Positions 37,401-48,322 are shown, numbered from the stretch's first letter. The stretch: 64,000 nucleotides of DNA from Owenia fusiformis (GCA_903813345.2 CAIIXF020000009.1:36387759-36451758), one strand, 5' to 3'. Numbers and translations: made by a program. Notes: generated by a model from the sequence alone, not told the origin.

Positions 37401-38618
37401 AAATTTTTTTTTCAAAATCATCTACATCTTTTCAGAAGTTCAAATTTGACTTTACAAGTTCTCAGAAATTCAAATCTGACTTTAGATTTGACATTTGACC
37501 TTCTCAAGGTCAAAAAAGGTCTGTTTTCAACTTGCTTCAAATTGACTAAAATTTTTTTTCAAAATCATCTACATGTTCTCAGAAATTCAAATCTGACTTT
37601 AGATTTGACATTTGACCTTCAATGACCTTCTCAATGTCAAAAAAGGTCAAAAAGGTATTTTTTCATCTTGCTTCAAATTGACTAAATTTTTTTTCAAAAT
37701 CATCTACATTCTACATGTTCTCAGAAATTCAAATATGACTTTAGATTTGACTTTAGATTTGACATTTGACCTTCTCAAGGTCAAAAAAGGTCAAAAAGGT
37801 CTTTTTTCAACTTGCTTCAAATTGACTAATTTTTTTTTCAAAATCATCTACATGTTCTCAGAAATTCAAATCTGACTTTAGATTTGACATTTGACCTTTA
37901 ATGACCTTCTCAAGGTCAAAAAAGGTCAAAAAGGTCTGTTTTCAACTTGTTTCAAATTGACCAAATTTTTTTTTCAAAATCATCTACATCTTTTCAGAAG
38001 TTCAAATTTGACTTTACAAGTTCTCAGAAATTCAAATCTGACTTACAGTGTATATTAAGTTTGAACTCATAATATTGTGAGCAACTAGGTGGTGACATTT
38101 TGTCATGTTAATGCCTTGTTTGCTATATACTTTGTTTGTAAAAATGCCAGCCATGGCTGTTCGATGGGATTTGCTACGCTTTGGTGTTGCTGTTGTCTAG
38201 TTAAAGTGTGTCAGATCTCATATTATTCTTGATGTTTCGCATTATATTTGAGGCTTCACAGTTACAAAATATTCTTACATTGTTTTAAAATATTGGAGAA
38301 ATTATTCTTGATGTCTGTGTTTCAAATTGTTTTTGATTAATTAAATCATTTTAATTTTTTTACAATAACAAATTGATTTTTTACATTACATTACATCTCA
38401 CATTATTCTTTATGCCTCAAATTGCACATAATTCAAAATATGAAATTAATTTTGTTGTTTCATACAGTTCATATTTTAACAGTATTCCTTATGTTTCAGA
38501 GTCCAAGGCACAAGAGGCAGCGTCCAGTGCTTATTATAACCCAACCAATCCACACAATGTCTACGTACCCCAGGATGCCCCACCCCCATACTCTGCAGTC
38601 AGTAAAAAGAATGATTAA
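28444..38618 (+). CDS. WBP2: WW domain-binding protein 2
   Basis: Adaptor and transcriptional co-activator that binds WW-domain proteins such as YAP and NEDD4-family ligases through PPxY motifs. Seven exons join in phase: 28444-28475, 28871-28976, 29428-29566, 30706-30798, 31416-31559, 34722-34808 and 38500-38618, giving 239 residues (human 261). The GRAM/PH-like domain occupies about residues 11-120, with [24 protein letters not shown] and [11 protein letters not shown] as in vertebrate WBP2. The Pro/Tyr-rich tail holds PPVY at 132-135, PPAY at 147-150, PPPY at 181-184 and PPPY at 228-231. The conserved block [18 protein letters not shown] precedes the end. The N-terminus is about ten residues shorter than in mammals; the start was chosen because exon 1 (32 nt) joins exon 2 in phase and has a good initiation context. 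Introns 3, 5 and 6 are swollen by mobile elements, but the exons are intact. Confidence 0.95.
29166..29260. repeat. Perfect 27-bp hairpin with an A-rich loop in WBP2 intron 2
   Basis: The arm at 29166-29192 is exactly the reverse complement of 29234-29260; its core is GAAACAAGTCAAATTC. The 41-nt spacer is nearly pure A with a few T. The word ATGTTCAAATATT occurs just left of the left arm (about 29122) and again at 29259, which could be a target duplication. Confidence 0.85.
29851..30660. mobile_element. TIR element in WBP2 intron 3
   Basis: The left end GTTAACCACACATCCTAGT is matched inversely by ACTAGGATGAGTGGTTAAC at the right, one mismatch, 810 bp apart. Sub-terminal regions are rich in AAATTCTGC words on the left and their near complements on the right. 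No transposase frame. Flanking target duplication unclear. Confidence 0.75.
31590..31735 (+). repeat. Decayed repeat built from TGTTCGCTRYAG words
   Basis: In WBP2 intron 5 the words GTGTTCGCTGTAGGTAG, GTGTTCGCTACAGAAAG, GTGTCCACTAAAGACAG and GTGTTCACTTTG recur with irregular spacing. No coding potential. Confidence 0.5.
31925..34686 (+). mobile_element. 5'-truncated LINE retrotransposon in WBP2 intron 5
   Basis: Same orientation as WBP2. The endonuclease domain is absent; the copy starts in the linker between endonuclease and reverse transcriptase. It ends in an A-rich tail of AAAAAAATA-type repeats at about 34660-34686. Exon 6 of WBP2 begins only 36 bp after the tail. Truncation at the 5' side is the usual result of target-primed reverse transcription. 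The family is Jockey/CR1/L2-like by its motifs; the exact clade needs a tree. Confidence 0.88.
31931..34515 (+). pseudogene. LINE reverse transcriptase, broken by frameshift and stop
   Basis: Non-LTR reverse transcriptase that would copy element RNA at a nicked target. The linker with WHFK and QPWF is in one frame to about 32250, where a frameshift moves the reading into the frame that holds the RT domain. RT motifs seen are NYRPVTLLS, the palm A motif FLDLTSAFD, motif [18 protein letters not shown] and the catalytic FADDT. The C-terminal zinc-knuckle-like pattern is C-x-C-x7-H-x4-C near 34257-34310. A TAG at 34321-34323 interrupts the same frame, which otherwise runs on with plausible LINE sequence to TAA at 34513-34515. 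With no endonuclease, a frameshift and an internal stop, this copy is dead. Confidence 0.88.
35031..35266. mobile_element. Small MITE in WBP2 intron 6
   Basis: CACTGGTCGGTATCAAGCGA plus AGGTTA at the left is matched inversely by TAACCGTCGCTTGATACTGA plus TCAGTG at the right with few mismatches. About 236 bp long and noncoding. Confidence 0.65.
35590..36095 (+). repeat. About 150-bp diverged tandem repeat in WBP2 intron 6
   Basis: Copies share GAGCGATTTTGTTCATATTTG, TGGCACACTGTCTAATG-like and GCAGCCATTTT words at spacings of roughly 150 bp. At least three copies are visible, the last leading directly into the element at 36102. Confidence 0.7.
36102..38121 (+). mobile_element. Long copy of the GTGGTGACA repeat family
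   Basis: The head hairpin ATGTCACCACCAAAAGTGG...TGACATATTGTTATGG is present twice in tandem (36104 and 36152), followed by a C/G-rich GGCGGTTGG stretch. The tail is AGGTGGTGACATTTTGTCAT then GTTAATGCCTTGTTT. The interior is a satellite array. Short versions with the same head and tail are at 10945-11080 and 56687-56812. No transposase is present. Confidence 0.75.
36340..38045 (+). repeat. Satellite array with a 554-bp higher-order repeat
   Basis: The basic unit of about 110-150 bp contains TTCTCAGAAATTCAAATCTG, ACTTTAGATTTGACATTTGACC, CTTCTCAAGGTCAAAAAAGG and CAACTTGCTTCAAATTGACT. The stretch starting at 37058 recurs almost unchanged at 37612 (offset 554 bp), so several basic units were recently duplicated together. 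Open frames through it are repeat artefacts. The same words in reverse occur in the family-2 element at 14585-15130. Confidence 0.88.
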
Positions 38619-39530
38619 CTAATATGCTGGCGGGAATAATGATAATGCTTAGAAAATTGTGTCATCTCTTCATTTGCCATCTTAAAGGGTACAAATATCA
38701 AATAGGACTTTTTAGTCTTGTATCATATCTCTCTGCCTTTACTCCAACCAGATCCTGTGGCTGTGTTGGAAGGGGAGGGAATCGATGCAATACTGTACTG
38801 TAATACCTAAAGATAACGTATTGAATCCACATACAATGAAGTAGCTTGATTTACACATATAAAAGGAGAGAAAAATATGTAATTTTAATTTGTTAGTTTA
38901 TCTAAAGATGGCATACTAAGTTTATGATTTGTGCAGTTGTGTATTGAGGACTCAATGTCTGGCTGAGCCAGTGTGATTGAGATATTGATGTCTAGTGATT
39001 GCCAGAATTTCATCTTAAAATATCAGTGTATGTCAGATTGCTTCAAGATATGAACATAACACTACATATGAACTGAGTTGCTGCGAGAGAACGGAATATA
39101 TGAATGAAGAAATTACAATATCTTTTGTATTTAACACAAGACACATTACGTTTTGTCGCATGATAAATGTTACTTCGTATTTTATGTTCAGATTTTACTA
39201 ATCGTATAGTTTTTTGTTAAACTTATCATCATATACCATTCTTGAGGAATGTCCAACACAGTGTTTAATTTTGAATTTGGCTGAGGTCGATCAACTTAAC
39301 ACCCCTCACCTGCTTCCTTTATGAAATCAAAATGAAGGCCATACTCCATTTTTTAGAATAAAACTCATTATTCAAACTTTTTTCAGACACTGTATGTTGA
39401 TAGTTGATACATGTACTCTGATTGTTGAATCTTCAAAAATGCATTCAAGCATGTGGCTATGATTGTATATGAACTATATTGTAAATTATGTGTTATTGTA
39501 GAAATAATTGTACATATGGGTTTAATACCT

Positions 39531-39536
39531 AATAAA
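39531..39536 (+). terminator. Poly(A) signal of WBP2
   Basis: AATAAA about 910 bp after the stop codon, followed 17 nt later by an A-run. A minus-strand AATAAA (TTTATT at about 39588) lies only 50 bp further and may end the convergent gene. Confidence 0.5.
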
Positions 39537-39559
39537 TTATGAGCTATCAAGAAAAAAAA

Positions 39560-41180
39560 TGATGTCAGTTTTCTCCAGAACTTGAATTTTATTTATGAAT
39601 ATATTGTACAATTTACAAAAATGACAAAGTGAGAGGACAGATTTTACTTCAAAAGGTGAATCTTATTGTATTATCCTCTGATCACTTTAAATATGAGATA
39701 AATCATATATTAGTGTCAATGCTTGAGGAAATAATGTAATTCATTTCAATATTTAAATGTTGATCGAATCCTGGCACACAATTTAATTTTCAATTAGACC
39801 TGTTGGGGTGAAATTGATATCATATCTTTTGATTTAAACACTATATATTATATTATTTGTACTGTATGTCATAACAGACTGTTATCAATGTAACAATGCT
39901 CTACCACCTAGAGATTTATGAGTTAAGCCCTCACAATTTTTTTGTCTCATTTAAGATTTTGTCATGATTTTCTTGAATTTTTACACATGGAAATTTTTTG
40001 TTAGAGTAAAAATGCAATGATAGATCTGGTATGTCTGGTCATCTTTTCATTTTTCCAAAAAATCATCCTAACAGACAATTATAGTTTAAAAGGTTCAAAA
40101 GATTTTGTGAAATGATATGCATTGTCCAATACAGGTCACACCATAGGGATTATTGATCACTGATTAGTATTTAGTGTCTACTGCGTTTTCTCAAGTTCAT
40201 ATATTCTGATCACTGTCTCACCTATTAATCCAACTCCTATGAGCAAATCATACTGTTGATGTAACATATAAGCCAATGGATGACTTTCATGGTTAAATAG
40301 ATGGCAGAGGTGGACATGTATATGACAGAATGTAGAAAAACTTAAACTAGAATCAGATCTCAAAAGCTGGCACTGAAGTAAAGTAGTCATCCATTGACAA
40401 GAATTTTAGAATATTTTGGGCTTGTATCATTCCTTGTCATGTATATGTATTAACCAAAGTGTATACTGTATTTGAGGAAAACTAGAGACTTCTGCAATAA
40501 TCCATTGATTTGTCTATAAATATGGTTACCACTTTTATCATTTGGGAGAATTTAAACATGTTCCCCTATTTTTGCACTTTGAAACTTAAACAACTTGACT
40601 AATTGATAACCTATTGTGGATCTTTTGGGATATACTACATTACTACTGTATATTTGAGATAGTAAGGAATATATCTGGAGGAGAGATTCTGCTTGAATTT
40701 CCAAATGGATTAATATCAAACTCCATTGACATTCAGCTTGTTTATCTTGTCAACTTGGGAATTGTGATTCCACCTTAACATTCTTATCAATGTGTCAGTT
40801 GGAATTGAGCCTTTCCCGGAAAACTTATTAATTCTTAATTTGAATTCAAGAAAATGTGGATATATCCTGAGACTAATATAATTATGTTAGTCTCAGATAT
40901 ATCCTAGTAGAATTGCGTACATATTTTAAAAATCTCATCTAACAAAAGAAGAAAGTCGTTAATTGTGTAATATTTTCAAAATGTATTTCTACAATCTAAA
41001 TGCATGTACAGTGTGCATAATGTGTATACAATAATATATACAATTTTACAAAGTTAACATAAACACAAATACTGTATGAACATAATATGCTTGGAAAATA
41101 TTTTCTTAGACATTAAAACAATATGTACAATCTTGAATAATTTATAGCTCCATTGTTTTAGTTATTTCAAAGTCTTGAAA
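39560..41180 (-). other. Probable 3' UTR of the Cys-rich secreted gene
   Basis: AT-rich sequence without open frames between two convergent genes. If the minus-strand AATAAA near 39588 is used, the whole stretch would be one 1.6-kb 3' UTR. It contains one copy (40523-40599) of a repeat shared with 53037-53112. Confidence 0.4.
40523..40599 (+). repeat. Dispersed repeat pair, copy 1
   Basis: GGTTACCACTTTTATCATTT followed by GGGAGAATTTAAACA and TTTTTGCACTTTGAA closely matches 53037-53112 in the same orientation over about 75 bp. Confidence 0.7.
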
Positions 41181-44100
41181 TCACTGGCGTCTGCTCCTTT
41201 GTCGGTTTCTCTGTCGGCTCTGTCTTCGCATTTCCCTCTGTCGCTGCCTTTCCATGTCTCTTTGTTGTTGTTGTCTTTGAGATTGGGGAGAGTCTGTTAC
41301 AATTATTCGAGCATTAGTGTCTTCCTGAGATTCTTCCGTATTGTCAATACCTTCAGTGTTTGTACTGTTTGTATCTGTGTTCCATCTGTAAATCTGCCAT
41401 CTTTCTCGCTCTGTGCGCTCTGTGGCAGCTGCGTAGCAACATTTGTTGAACTCACCCCTATGACGGTGATCTACACACCTTGAGAAGGTCAACATGAGTT
41501 CTTTACCATAGTTTGGGATTTCCCAACGTCCATTAAAGTGCATCTTTGCATTGTGGGCGCGGTTGCGGTTTCTCATTGAAATTCTTGCAGCGTAAAATTG
41601 GGCATGACAGTGAAAGCCTTTGTCACCAGCCAGCTTACCCAACATGCAACATGACCAATGACGTCTTGGGACATCTGAAAATTAAATGATAAACTGAAAT
41701 AGATTATCAACTCTCGTCTATTTTGAATGAGATTTAATTTTGTACAATTCAGTGATTTCCTTGTTCATGAATATACTGGTCTTTGTTGCCAAAGTAACCA
41801 AAATTTTCTTTAGAATGTGACTGTTTCTAATTGGTCAGTCTGTCAAATGAAAAGATGGTATTCCTCAACCACTTCAATACAAGAGATGTACTTTTTTAAT
41901 CTTTAATAGTAATATTGTTATGGTAGCTTAATATGGAGATATCTGGAATAATTCTTATTGTAATATTATTAGGAGACAATATTCCACAAATGGTATATCC
42001 ATTTCTTCAACTTTCTCAACATTCTGTTTTGATAGAACAATTAGCACTGATAATGATGTTTTGTTCTCCAAATAAGGTACTGTTCTCCAAATAAGGTATC
42101 ATGATAAGGTATTATTTATATTGTCAGATTAGTAGCAAAAGTGGTCTGATTTTTGTTTACACTTTGTTAATCTCTAAATACTCTGAGATTCCTTCACTAA
42201 TTGAAGTAACTCATGACCCCCTGTCAACACAGCTATCATGGCTGTATGATAATTGAAAGTTGATAACCAATTATTAAGCAGTTAGCTGGTCTTCGTTAAA
42301 GGTAGAAACAACGACTGACTAGCTGTGAGCAAAAAAGCAAGTTATTGTAAAGCTAGTACATTCTCTAACCTCCCTAGAATTTGTATACCCATATAATATC
42401 AATTATATAGAACAAACACATTGGTTGGCTCATTGTTTTGCACAATTTTTTGCATCTCTTTCCTCTGTTTTTTAAGATACGGTGTAGAAATTGCTTTAAA
42501 TTTCATTGAAAGTCGTACAGTAATATCACTTTAATTGTCAGGAAACTTTGAAATGATTTTTTTAACGAACACAAAGTCAAGAAAATATGGTAAGTTAAAT
42601 TCCTTCTGTGTATGATTGTCCCTTTATAAGATGAATGAAATACTGACATGATATAGTCCTTGATACGTAACACAACTTACATTCTATATTAAGTACTACT
42701 GATATAAGGCGGTATTAAGAGATAACTATTTATTAAATTGTCATAATTGTTCTATTCTAAATGGTGAGTCAAGGTTTCAGTCTCGTTGATCTTGAAAACA
42801 TGATTAATTGACCCGGACATGAAATTGTTATATTATTAATACGTGATCAAAATAGACTGAGGTACCTCATTTGAAAACAGAATGTTCCAATGCTTTGTCA
42901 AAACTACATAAAAAGAGGGTACGGAAGATGCGTGCGTTCAGTGAAATGTGAATACTAGTATATATTTCGATTTTGCACTTTTTGCATTTCATACTTATTA
43001 ATAGGGACATGTGATTTTTAATGTTAATACGATTTTCGCTAATGTCAAAACAAACCTTTAAAGTATCCCAAGATGTCTAATCTGTTGGTCGCCTCCTCCA
43101 CTAACTCTGTACTTGGCGTGGTTGTTGCATTTGAGACGTGTTGTCTGGTGTTAGATCTGTTGGGACCTCTTGTCCTCTCGCGTTCTATCTGGGCTGGATC
43201 TAGGTTAGCGATCAGGTAATCTACAAGAAGAAAACTTTCTTGGTGAGAGTTTTGATCAATAATTGTTGACCATCCAGGTTGACACTTTACTATTAGGAAC
43301 ACTCTCCGGTCGATTAATGAAATCTAATATCTCAAAAAGTGACACAAAATGTATTCAAGGTGTAACATTGCTTCTTAAATTTAAAAAAAAAATGGCTCAA
43401 ACAAAGTCCTTAAATCTGTATATTGATATCCATTTGAGATTATTGTTTTTCAGAGCTCTATCATTAACAATACGGTATGTAAAATAGTTGATTTGAATAT
43501 TTAATTGTGTTACCATGGAGCTAAGAATAACAACGTGTTTCTTAATATAAAGTTAGAATAAAGCCCTTGAAAATGAACAATAAATCAGTCGATGTTCAAG
43601 GATGTCCTTGGCAGACATCATTCTTTTTCTAATTTGACAGGATATTGTAAGTAATAACAAACAGCAGCTGGAAAAGTAGCTGGTTTGTTTTGGTATCTGT
43701 GATGATAAGTCCCGGGTGTTAAGTTTACCCCGAAATTCCTCAATGTAGTGACGTATACATGGCGTGATGCCTTCAATGTTTTCAATTTGTCAGAGATTTG
43801 TGATTGATTACGGTTCTAAATCAACATTTACTCTAGCGTATGTTTTTGTTTACGTTCAAACACGTGGTCTTAGTTATAGTATGGAAGACATCCGGTAATT
43901 TCTTTTAGAAAATCAGGCCATAGAAAAATCAGGCGATCTCGGGATGTATACTTTCATTGCTGGAGGCATTAGCATTCCTACTTGTGGTTTTAACAATAAA
44001 ATTATGCTAATCTTTTTAAAACGTCTAAGGTTTTTTACAACCCTTAATTCATATTTGTTTGTATAAATTCTTACCAGACTTACTATTCAATCGGAATTTC

Positions 44101-45221
44101 AATAGGCCAATTCTAAGTCAAAAGTTATTTTATTAGGGCCGTTCATTGAAACGCCTTTACGTTTCATTCATCGTCTGTACCCCGTGACTTCTTTGTGTGC
44201 CTCATAATATTACTGAGAGAAAACTATAGAGTACTACCGCACCTTGAGTTCTTGACACTAACAAATCACCATATTCATTCACTAACTTAATATTTGTAAA
44301 TACTACATGTAGTCATAGGCTCATGATGTTGTGCATTACAACGAGTAAAATATTTAAAGGGATTTGGAATTAGAGGAATTAATTTGATTCAGAGAAAACA
44401 AGATCGATGATATGAAAATGTGTTGATCTCTAATAGACTGATATAAGATCCCTGTAACACCCCCTCCAATTATAGGTGTAACTTCCTCCTCCTACCATCC
44501 GTATTTTTCTTGCTTTGAATTTACTGCCATCATTCACTTAATATTCCCCTTTAATTAAATGTTCGGATACGAATTACCACATCCAACAATTCATTCACCC
44601 TTTTCTTGCTTTGTTATTGTTTACTTGGCTATTGTTGTTTTGTTGACGCGTCGTCGAGGCCATAAAAATTCACACGGATTATTCCTAGAGGGAGCAGCCT
44701 CCCAGCCAGTGACCCCCATGTCATTTTATAATATTCCTCGTGGTTTAAGCAAGGCGTGCCTTATATTTCAACACTGTCACCTTTACCCCCTACCCATATT
44801 CAACTATTTACACTCCCTCGTTTTAATTCATTTCTGTTTTTCCATATCGGTATACATTCTTCCATCACATCTCATCCCACTTGTTCTCTCCCACCTTGTT
44901 TTCATATTATCTTTGCTATTCTAAAGCATCTACAATGTTAACCAATGAGTTTCATTGAATTTATCCTTGGACTATTTTGGTGTTCTACTGACATATTGTC
45001 TTTGGTAATGAATTACTGTTTTTATCTTTGTTTTCAAGTTTTTAAATGGATAGTAGTATGTATTGCTTACCTTCAAAGTGCTCGTATTGTACTGGTCTGC
45101 TTCCAGCCTGTTCTACTCTGGGTTGGCCCCAAACGGCCCGAGGAATGTTGCTCTGACCCTCAGGCACAGCCCCCCACGCAACTCCAATAAATAGGAAAAA
45201 GTATAAAAAGCTCCGTTCCAT
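41181..45221 (-). CDS. Secreted Cys-rich protein of unknown family
   Basis: Three exons (45221-45071, 43220-43056, 41674-41181) join in phase to 269 residues. A signal peptide spans about residues 1-18 (start MERSFLYFFLFIGVAWG). A conserved-looking core (about 95-190) holds six cysteines arranged as CC (114-115), C128, C172 and CC (184-185), inside words such as HWSCCMLGKL, FHCHAQFY and EFNKCCYAAA. Sequons for N-glycosylation are at Asn71, Asn81 and Asn208. The C-terminus (238-269) is an unusual Gln/Arg-only-like tail. The even number of cysteines suits three disulfides in an extracellular protein. I do not recognise the family. Codon structure, clean splice phases and the signal peptide make it a real gene; function is open. 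Confidence 0.82.
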
Positions 45222-46376
45222 GATATTGCCCTTTGAGTTTGTTGTTTCTTCTAACTTTGCCGCTTATTTGCTTTTCTGACTTGTATACTGGATTCTATGG
45301 TACTCTATTTGTTTATTTCATTAAATTTGGATTCTTCAACGCTCTCTTTACTGCCTAGGTAGATATGATTTGAAATCAGCTGATTTTACTTCTTATCGTC
45401 TGTCATTTAATGGTCATTTGTTTCACTCCTCTTTATTAACTGCGCGACGGTCTTGAAATCTCTCGGGTCTAGTAAACGTTTACTTTTATATTCATTGAAT
45501 ACACCATTGGCGGAAAGTGTTTACCTTTTTGAGTCAATATAAACAAAGCCTTTTAGGCCCCTCTATCCCAACCTTAATCCGAAATTATCGTGTGTTTGAG
45601 AGATAAATGGAGATGAAAAGTCATAGAAGTTATAAAATAAAGACAGATTTTAAATAATAAAATTATACTAGGACCAATTTCTTAACACGGTAATATTCGG
45701 TCTAGTAATTTTGTCAGTGAGTGTATTTTTAAGCCCCGCCTATATCCTTACTTAAGATCAGACCACTCCATCCTGGCCATCCTAGATGAGGTGCGCCAGT
45801 GAACATACTACCCGGTGATGGCCTCATTGATCGGAATTCCTGACATCTCCACTTTTTATATACCTAATTATTGTTTCAGTTTGAGTTTTTTTCTTCAAAG
45901 AGAGACAATGAGACTGACATGCGTGAGAAAAAGATTTAAAACATGATAACGTAGCCATAGTGGTAGTCCTTGGTGAAACTAAACCATTGCAACTTAGTTT
46001 AGGCAATGTTGGTTACCATGGTTACGAATTAGAAGACTTAGATGAATCCTAGTTTTCACTTTGTAATACTGTTTGTGGCCAGGTTTAATTTGAAACAAAA
46101 CAATGACCCATTTATTGTATCAGGGACTTACTGCGCCCTCACTGCCTTTCGTTGTGGAGACATTGAGATAGCCCTTTCAAGCAATTTTTCTGGCAAATCA
46201 TCTTTTGAAATACCTAGAGTCAAGTTGTAACCAGTTTTGGAAGACGGGCATTCTCCTTACGGACGGACGGACGAATTAAACAAGTCAAAAATATCAGAAA
46301 CAGACCGTCTCACTTTTTATTTTAAAAATGAGAAGTACATCTAAGTGTCCATATGAGTTAAAAAAGTTTATAAATA
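45222..46376. other. Upstream of the Cys-rich gene, nothing recognised
   Basis: Would contain the minus-strand promoter. No TATA box is obvious close to 45250-45300. No further gene or clear repeat was seen. Confidence 0.4.
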
Positions 46377-46841
46377 AGGGTGGGCCAAAAAACGCCACTT
46401 TTTTCAAGAAACTACGACTTTTTTATTTTCCAACCTACAAACTCCAAATTTTGCAGTTATATAGTGCCAGAGGTTCTTAGTAATAATACAATGTAACAAG
46501 TCCTTCAACTTGGATTATATCTGGTTTAAAAGAGGAGTTCAATTGGTCCGCCACCCTATTTGATGATATATTTTAGTTGCTGATATACCTTGCTGATATA
46601 GCAGTATCAATGAAATGTTAGCTAAGTTTTTTCAACCTGTCGTAATTGTCAGCTTTAGTTGAGCAATTTTTTAGATTGGGTGCCTTCATACAATCTCCTG
46701 GAGACCTTCCCATACCCTATACTCACTGGGATTTGCATCAGGGCTATAAGCTTGGCGATCATCAGGCCATATAAGTTCAGGAACATTTTGCAAATTATCC
46801 TTATTATGAAAAAAAAGTGGCGTTCTTTTTGGCCCATCCTG
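46377..46841 (-). mobile_element. Internally deleted mariner element
   Basis: The ends AGGGTGGGCCAAAAAACGCC and the inverse GGCGTTCTTTTTGGCCCATC are terminal inverted repeats, each next to a TA dinucleotide (46375-46376 and 46842-46843), the mariner target site. On the minus strand the interior keeps a transposase remnant with YSPDANPSEYRVW, the region of the third catalytic Asp, followed after a frameshift by VYEGTQSKKLLN. The N-terminal DNA-binding part and the first two catalytic residues are missing, so the copy is inactive. Confidence 0.75.
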
Positions 46842-47423
46842 TATCCGCAGTGTTTTCAGGCGAAACTCTGGGAAAATGGGCCACACTCTAGGAGCCTTCA
46901 GCTTAGAAAAAATACTATAGTGACATGGTTTTTGAGTTTTGATATTGATTGTTGATTGCTTAGAACACAAAAAATTTCATTTTGTAAAAAGGTTAAATGC
47001 TATTAAAAATACCACTAAAAACTACTCTTTTGCTCATCATGGAACTTCATGTTTATGTTAAAATTAAATTGGAAGGTTATTAGCTGTGAATGTCTTATCT
47101 ATTGCAATCGAGTAAAAATCAATTTCTGTCTCAGACGATGATATCATTATACTGTACCATTTCCCCTTCAGATATACTACTTCACACGTCGCAACAAAAA
47201 CACCCTGTCCCTTCTAAAACACTTTTAAAACCTTTATTTGGGGAATCTTTAGAGACTCTAAGAATTGAAAAATGATCCCGAATTAAATCCTTAAATCCTT
47301 CGTCCGTGGATGCCATATTGGATCAATCATTCACAAGCTACTTGTAACAAGCGTAACTTTTGAGATGTCCAATAAAACCAAGGCGTTTTAGCTCACATGG
47401 TGAGCTATTGCAATCACTCACTT

Positions 47424-47438
47424 GTCCGTCTGTATGAC

Positions 47439-47469
<31 letters not shown>

Positions 47470-47477
47470 CCGTCTGT
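47424..47477 (+). repeat. GTCTGTCC microsatellite
   Basis: Run of GTCT, GTCC and TGTC tetranucleotides, interrupted by TATGACC near its start. Confidence 0.9.
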
Positions 47478-47684
47478 AAACAATTGGCTAGTTTTTAAAT
47501 CACACCTACCTCTCTCTTGATCGAAAATGGAGGTCTGCGTCCAGTATTTCCAGTTGTACCAAACGAAAATACTGGATGCGTTATTACTACCCCTGACCAT
47601 GTGAGCCCAGTACCCATGGTACTCTTTAGCAGCACCGAACCCCGATCGTGAAAAATATCACTGTTAGGCAATATGTTTAAGGTA

Positions 47685-48078
47685 CAGGGTGTTCAAAAAA
47701 ACGCAACCCAAAGAAATCGATCGCTATATCTTGGAAAATACTGATGCAATTATGTTCATTTTTTCAGAAAGGAAAGAAGAGATTGTGTATGTAGAGCTCC
47801 TGTAGTTGGTTAGTTATAAAACATGATGCTTTAGACACTATGGTTAGAAAATTATTTAGTTTTATTGCTGTGACAGTCACCTTTGACTGCGTTTTTCATA
47901 TCTTTTTAATACTAATGTCTCTTGAGCAGGTGTCCAAGGCTTCATGTTTTACAATTAAATAACTACAGGAGCTCTACATGCACAGTCTCTTCTTTCTTTC
48001 CTGAAAAAATGAACATAATTGCAAGTGTTTTCCAAGATATAGCGATTTCTTTGGGTTGCGTGTTTTTTGAACACCCTG
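47685..48078. mobile_element. Mariner-type foldback MITE (394 bp)
   Basis: Ends CAGGGTGTTCAAAAAAACGC and the inverse GCGTGTTTTTTGAACACCCTG, next to TA on both sides (47683-47684 and 48079-48080). The inverted match runs about 130 bp inward with words AAATCGATCGCTATATCTTGG and GAGCTCCTGTAGTT. The interior is short and noncoding. Confidence 0.88.
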
Positions 48079-48322
48079 TATATAGAGAAAAAGGATCAGG
48101 GTATTACATCGACAAATGTTCCGAGTCAAATCTTATCAAGTACATGTACAGTGTAAATAAAAAGTACGTTGCAAATTGTATATTGGATGTACGTTTGGCC
48201 CTAAAAGGGCATCAGTACTAATAAAATCCTATTATTACAAACAAGATGGAATAGGTATCACTCAGAATGGATACTGTTTGTAATATGACATTCTGGTATG
48301 CCAGATCCCCTCTTACCTGCCG

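Noticed and set aside
37058-37875. Open frames of 87-96 residues repeated along this stretch
   Set aside because: They are translations of the satellite array at 36340-38045; the same peptide recurs because the DNA repeats, and they lie in a WBP2 intron.
44559-44924. A 121-residue hydrophobic open frame on the plus strand
   Set aside because: It lies in intron 1 of the minus-strand Cys-rich gene, has no organised membrane topology and seems to come from C/T-rich sequence.
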